The notes below the pieces were generated by a model. It did not search any database. It saw only the letters and a program-made list of their open reading frames with translations, and was not told the origin of the DNA. Position numbers and translations under genes: made by a program. From JAOUEA01 sp041287635 (GTDB taxonomy: Bacteria; Actinomycetota; UBA4738; HRBIN12): a stretch of 9,204 nucleotides of DNA. Shown one piece after another: positions 6,820 to 9,204 of the stretch. The stretch spans positions 1 to 9,204 of the forward strand of contig JBGGNG010000185.1 in NCBI GenBank assembly GCA_041287635.1. Reading direction: 5' to 3'. The stretch's first letter is position 1, and each line of letters starts with the position of its first letter.

Positions 6820-6848
6820 ACTATAGCGGAGGCCGCGGCAGCAGCCAC
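6820..6848 (-). promoter_or_regulatory. Candidate sigma70-type promoter for the ABC-F transcript
   Basis: On the minus strand TATAGT (6825-6820) differs by one base from the TATAAT consensus and is conspicuous in GC-rich DNA. A weak -35-like GTGGCT (6848-6843) lies 17 bp upstream. Transcription would start near 6813, just downstream of the DUF4397 gene, and would include the 12-bp hairpin and the short leader ORF before ABC-F. The -35 match is poor. Confidence 0.35.
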
Positions 6849-6860
6849 CGATGTGCCTCG

Positions 6861-7556
6861 TCAGGCCGGGGGCGTCACGACCGGCTGCTTGAAGACCACG
6901 AACCGGCTGTTCGCGACCTTGGTCCCCACCATCACGAACGAGAAGGCCTGACCCTCGGAGGTGCTGTCGATCACGCGCGGTCCAACGACCGGGGCAGACT
7001 CGCCCGTCTTCGTGCCCCACACGGAGTAGACGGCGTCGGCCGGGAGCGTGGTGGTCTCGTCGTCACCACGAAGCAGGCCCGCGATCTCGACCACACCGTT
7101 CGACCAGACGTCGATCGGGCCACCCTTCATCATGTGCGCGGTGGTCAGGCGGATCTCGCCGGGCGCCGTCGGGGAGACGTCGTTGCCGAACGTGGTGATG
7201 CCCGGCGTGCCGTCGACCGATCGCACGACGGCTGTCAGGTTGTCGAGCTCGGCGACCGTCAGGGGCGACTTGGCCACGACGTCGCCCTTGCACTCACCGT
7301 TCGAGGCCGCACGGACCTTGATCTTGTAGGACCCGGGATCGAGGCGCTTCTTGAAGCGCTCGGCATACGGGAGGCCGGAGGCGACCTCACCGAGGCCGCC
7401 GATGCACACGTCGACCTTGCCCACAGGGAGGCCGTGCACCACGAACACCGTCGCGCGGGTGTCGCCGCCGGCCGATACCGGGCCGGCGATCGTCAGGAGC
7501 GAAGCGGCGGTGACAGCGAGGGCGATCGCCCTTGCGAGAGACTTCCGTACGGTCAT
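6861..7556 (-). CDS. Secreted DUF4397-domain-like protein
   Basis: A 231-residue exported protein. The ATG at 7556 follows a strong AGGAGG with 9-nt spacing. The N-terminus is a clear Sec signal peptide (MTVRKSLARA, then a hydrophobic core) with likely cleavage after PVSA at residue 29. The mature part has two repeat-like halves: VFVVHGLPVGKVDVCIGG (37-54) and IRLTTAHMMKGGPIDVWSNG (135-154). Both resemble the beta-strand signature of DUF4397, an immunoglobulin-like extracellular domain of unknown function. C51 and C89 may form a disulfide. No membrane anchor, lipobox or sortase motif is seen, so it is probably released or loosely wall-bound. It is divergent from the DUF456 gene across 172 bp and is followed by a strong hairpin, so it is probably a single-gene transcript. 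A TACCAT at 7673-7668 might be its -10 element, but the -35 match is poor. The family assignment rests on motif resemblance only. Confidence 0.85.
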   Translation of the reverse strand: MTVRKSLARAIALAVTAASLLTIAGPVSAGGDTRATVFVVHGLPVGKVDVCIGGLGEVASGLPYAERFKKRLDPGSYKIKVRAASNGECKGDVVAKSPLTVAELDNLTAVVRSVDGTPGITTFGNDVSPTAPGEIRLTTAHMMKGGPIDVWSNGVVEIAGLLRGDDETTTLPADAVYSVWGTKTGESAPVVGPRVIDSTSEGQAFSFVMVGTKVANSRFVVFKQPVVTPPA

Positions 7557-7716
7557 GCGGTGGTTCCTCCTCGATCGATCGTCCGCGGGCGAATGCCATC
7601 GTGCCCCGGGCTCGCCGTCGCCCTTGCCGGCCGATCCCCTGCGGTCCCCCCACACCGCGCGGCGAACATGGTACTTCCCGGGATGCCAGGCGACATGAAG
7701 GGCCGTCAGGCGGCGA

Positions 7717-7722
7717 TAGGGT
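7717..7722 (+). promoter_or_regulatory. Candidate -10 element for a leaderless DUF456 transcript
   Basis: TAGGGT fits the actinobacterial TANNNT -10 pattern and ends 6 nt before the GTG start at 7729, the spacing seen when the transcript begins on the first base of the start codon. No Shine-Dalgarno sequence precedes that GTG. No good -35 hexamer was found. Confidence 0.4.
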
Positions 7723-7728
7723 GCGGTC

Positions 7729-8208
7729 GTGTCGTCGCTGGAGGCCGTCCTCGGGATCGTCATGCTCGTCGGCCTCGTGGGCGTCGTCGTCCCCGTATTC
7801 CCGGGGCTGATCCTCGTGATCGTCGCGGGGTTCGTCTGGGCGCTGCAGCGTGGTGGTCCTGGCGCCTGGGCAGCGTTCGCGATCATCGCCGCGGTCGGCA
7901 TCGCGGGGATCGTGGCCTCGAGCGTGCTTCCCGCGCGTCGCGCGTCCGCGGCGGGCGCTCCGGCGTGGGTGATCGCCTCGGGCGCTGTCGGGCTCGTGAT
8001 CGGATTCTTCGTGGTGCCGGTGATCGGAGCGCTCATCGGGTTCCCGGCCGGCGTGTTCGTCGCCGAGCTCGTCCGGCACCGGCGCCCGGGACCTGCGTGG
8101 CGGGCGACCGGGGACGCGATGAAGGGCGTGGGGATCGGCATCGCGATCCAGCTCGGGGCCGGCGTGGTGATGATCGGGGTGTGGGTGGGCGCGGTGCTCG
8201 CGACCTGA
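7729..8208 (+). CDS. DUF456 family integral membrane protein
   Basis: A 159-residue, very hydrophobic, glycine-rich protein and the only plus-strand gene here. Hydrophobic segments cover about residues 4-40 (with a PVFPG turn near 22-26), 47-67, 78-112 and 129-157, consistent with about four transmembrane helices. The block GLVIGFFVVPVIGALIGFPAGVFVAEL (88-114, quoted in part: GFFVVPVIGALIGFPAG) is the characteristic glycine-rich signature of DUF456, and the length matches the family's usual size of about 160. The molecular function of the family is unknown. The GTG at 7729 is chosen because the family N-terminus begins there. No ribosome site precedes it, and a TAGGGT hexamer 6 nt upstream suggests leaderless transcription. 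It is divergent from the DUF4397 gene and is followed by a possible hairpin that includes its stop codon. Confidence 0.88.
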   Translation: MSSLEAVLGIVMLVGLVGVVVPVFPGLILVIVAGFVWALQRGGPGAWAAFAIIAAVGIAGIVASSVLPARRASAAGAPAWVIASGAVGLVIGFFVVPVIGALIGFPAGVFVAELVRHRRPGPAWRATGDAMKGVGIGIAIQLGAGVVMIGVWVGAVLAT

Positions 8209-8236
8209 CGGCCAGCACGCGCTCCAAGCCGTTCAG
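8205..8236 (+). terminator. Possible hairpin at the end of the DUF456 gene
   Basis: CTGACGGC (8205-8212, containing the TGA stop) can pair with GCCG-T-TCAG (8228-8236), giving 8 bp with a one-base bulge and a 15-nt loop that holds a further AGC/GCT pairing. No T-tract follows. It could end the DUF456 transcript. The rest of the gap to 8423 shows no convincing gene or site. Confidence 0.3.
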
Positions 8237-8423
8237 GGCGAACGCCAACGCGAGCCGGCCGTCATCGGTCGTGGTGAGCGCCGCCCTTGCCTGATCGCCA
8301 GATGCTGCCTCCGTGCGGGTCGCGTCGTTCCATCTCGGCTGCGGCTCTGCGGAGGGCTCGCTTCCGGCGGGTCGCTGCTCGGGTGTGGAGCCTGGCCAGG
8401 AGCGCCCGCACGCGTCTCATCGG

Positions 8424-8510
8424 TGTCGGAGGGGGGATTTGAACCCCCACGCCCCGCAAGGGGCACTAGGCCCTCAACCTAGCGCGTCTACCAAGTTCCG
8501 CCACTCCGAC
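8424..8510 (-). tRNA. tRNA-Leu (anticodon GAG)
   Basis: The gene is 87 nt including the discriminator base. The acceptor stem GTCGGAG (8510-8504) pairs with CTCCGAC (8431-8425), followed by discriminator A. The anticodon stem CTAGG/CCTAG encloses the 7-base loop TTGAGGG, giving anticodon GAG at 8475-8473. The long variable arm (GCCCC-TTGC-GGGGC) is the class II hallmark of tRNA-Leu, and GGGGG-TTCAAAT-CCCCC is the T-arm. The 3' CCA is not encoded (CCG follows the discriminator), so it must be added after transcription. It reads CUC and CUU leucine codons. It lies 40 bp downstream of secG on the same strand, an arrangement seen often in Actinomycetota, and is probably part of that transcript. 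Confidence 0.96.
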
Positions 8511-8550
8511 GTGGAGGCCCGAATCCTACCAACCGCTCAGGCGTGGTCCT

Positions 8551-8778
8551 CTACGGGTTCCACTGCCAAGCGAGGTAGAAGGTGCAGAGCCCGAAGATCA
8601 GGGCGGTGATCACGGTGAGGCGGTCGAGGGTGCGCTCCATGGCGGTGCCTCCCGACAGCGACGACGTGCCTCCGAACATGTCGGACAGCCCGCTCCCCCG
8701 CCCGGAGTGCAGGAGGATCGTCAAGATCAGGAACAGGGCTGCGATCACGTCGATCACGATCACGATGGTGGTCAGCAT
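8551..8778 (-). CDS. secG: Preprotein translocase subunit SecG
   Basis: A 75-residue inner-membrane protein, the usual SecG length. It has two transmembrane helices (about residues 3-24 and 53-72) joined by a cytoplasmic loop with the diagnostic sequence LLHSGRGSGLSDMFGG (22-37) followed by a Ser/Gly-rich stretch. SecG associates with SecY and SecE in the protein-export channel and assists SecA-driven translocation. The ATG at 8778 has GGAG 5 nt upstream. The gene lies 27 bp after the oligopeptide-transporter ATPase gene and 40 bp before the tRNA-Leu, all on the minus strand, so the three may share a transcript. Confidence 0.95.
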   Translation of the reverse strand: MLTTIVIVIDVIAALFLILTILLHSGRGSGLSDMFGGTSSLSGGTAMERTLDRLTVITALIFGLCTFYLAWQWNP

Positions 8779-8805
8779 GGGGACTCCGCTGTCGCCGGGA
8801 TCCGG

Positions 8806-9204
8806 TCAGTCGCCGGAATCAGGGATGATAGTTTCTTCGAGCGGGAAGTGACACGCGGCGAACTGCCCCTCACCGAACGGCTCCAGCTGCGGTTCCTCCG
8901 TGTTGCAGCGCGGCTCCACGCCATCGGGGATGCCCTCGGACCGGGCGATCTGCCGCGTCCGCGGGCAGCGTGGATGGAACCGGCACCCCGCCGGCGGATC
9001 GATCGGCGACGGCACGTCGCCTTCGAGGATGATGCTCTTCTTCTTGCGCGCCAACGCCGGGTCGGCGATCGGGACCGCCGAGAGCAGCGCGCCGGTGTAC
9101 GGATGCTTGGGTGTCTTGTAGAGGGCGTCGCCGCCGGCCATCTCGACGATCTTGCCGAGGTACATCACCGCGACCCGGTCGGAGACGTGCTTCACGACCG
9201 AGAG
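8806..9204 (-). CDS. Oligopeptide/dipeptide ABC transporter ATP-binding protein (OppF/DppF-like), C-terminal part
   Basis: The last 132 residues of a peptide-transporter ATPase; the N-terminus and the whole nucleotide-binding core are beyond the right edge. The fragment starts just after the H-loop region (LSVVKHVSDRVAVMYLGKIVE) and carries the family's C-terminal extension: HPYTGALLSAVP (34-45), GDVPSPIDPP (62-71) and GCRFHPRCP (73-81). The GALLSAVP wording favours the OppF/DppF half over OppD/DppD. Four cysteines (fragment residues 74, 80, 100 and 118) occupy the positions that bind a [4Fe-4S] cluster in characterised relatives. The protein would couple ATP hydrolysis to peptide import at the membrane. 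The ATP site cannot be checked here. The stop at 8808-8806 lies 27 bp before secG. Confidence 0.93.
   Translation of the reverse strand, partial: LSVVKHVSDRVAVMYLGKIVEMAGGDALYKTPKHPYTGALLSAVPIADPALARKKKSIILEGDVPSPIDPPAGCRFHPRCPRTRQIARSEGIPDGVEPRCNTEEPQLEPFGEGQFAACHFPLEETIIPDSGD

Noticed and set aside
6423..8294. Plus-strand 623-codon open frame spanning several genes
   Set aside because: It runs antisense through the ABC-F and DUF4397 genes and out of frame through the DUF456 gene, and has no recognisable domain.
8033..8412. A minus-strand frame reading ALTTTDDGRLALAFALNGLERVLAV in part (quoted: LALAFALNGLERVLAV)
   Set aside because: It looks protein-like, but it has no credible start after the upstream stop and continues about 175 bp antisense into the DUF456 gene.
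8233..8466. Minus-strand ORFs with GGSNPPSDT or VQIPPPT near the tRNA
   Set aside because: These peptides are translations of the tRNA-Leu T-arm and acceptor end, a common false gene call.

Overview
This is a GC-rich window with Actinomycetota-like character. The signs are strong GC bias at third codon positions, SecG followed closely by a tRNA-Leu, a DUF456 membrane protein with an apparently leaderless GTG start, GTG starts, and GC hairpins without T-tracts. The genus cannot be named from the sequence, and an environmental (metagenome-assembled) origin is possible. All genes are on the minus strand except the DUF456 gene. Both window edges cut through a gene.

Reading in the direction of minus-strand transcription, the right edge (9204-8806) holds the C-terminus of an oligopeptide/dipeptide ABC-transporter ATPase. 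It is followed by secG (8778-8551) and a tRNA-Leu with anticodon GAG (8510-8424). A plus-strand DUF456 membrane protein gene (7729-8208) is divergent from a secreted DUF4397-type protein gene (7556-6861). Next comes an ABC-F ATPase (6659-5064) whose leader holds a candidate promoter, a perfect 12-bp hairpin and a possible 20-residue upstream ORF that overlaps the ABC-F start as GTGA.

The left half reads like a catabolic region. An Amidohydro_3-type amidohydrolase (4987-3320) overlaps by ATGA a small secreted-protein gene (3323-2929), which appears frameshifted at a G7 tract. After 121 bp comes a Rieske non-haem iron oxygenase (2807-1617) of the CntA/GbcA type, with a glutamate at the bridging position. 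It is followed by two tandem GcvT-fold proteins, one complete and DmdA-like (1542-382) and one cut by the left edge (239-1).

The most interesting interpretation is a C1/osmolyte demethylation module. The Rieske oxygenase would oxidatively N-demethylate a quaternary or tertiary ammonium compound, and one or both GcvT-fold enzymes would pass a methyl or methylene unit to tetrahydrofolate. The substrate is unknown, and no oxygenase reductase is visible. The amidohydrolase might release the substrate from an amide precursor, but that link is only positional. No CRISPR array, insertion sequence, phage gene or large repeat was found.
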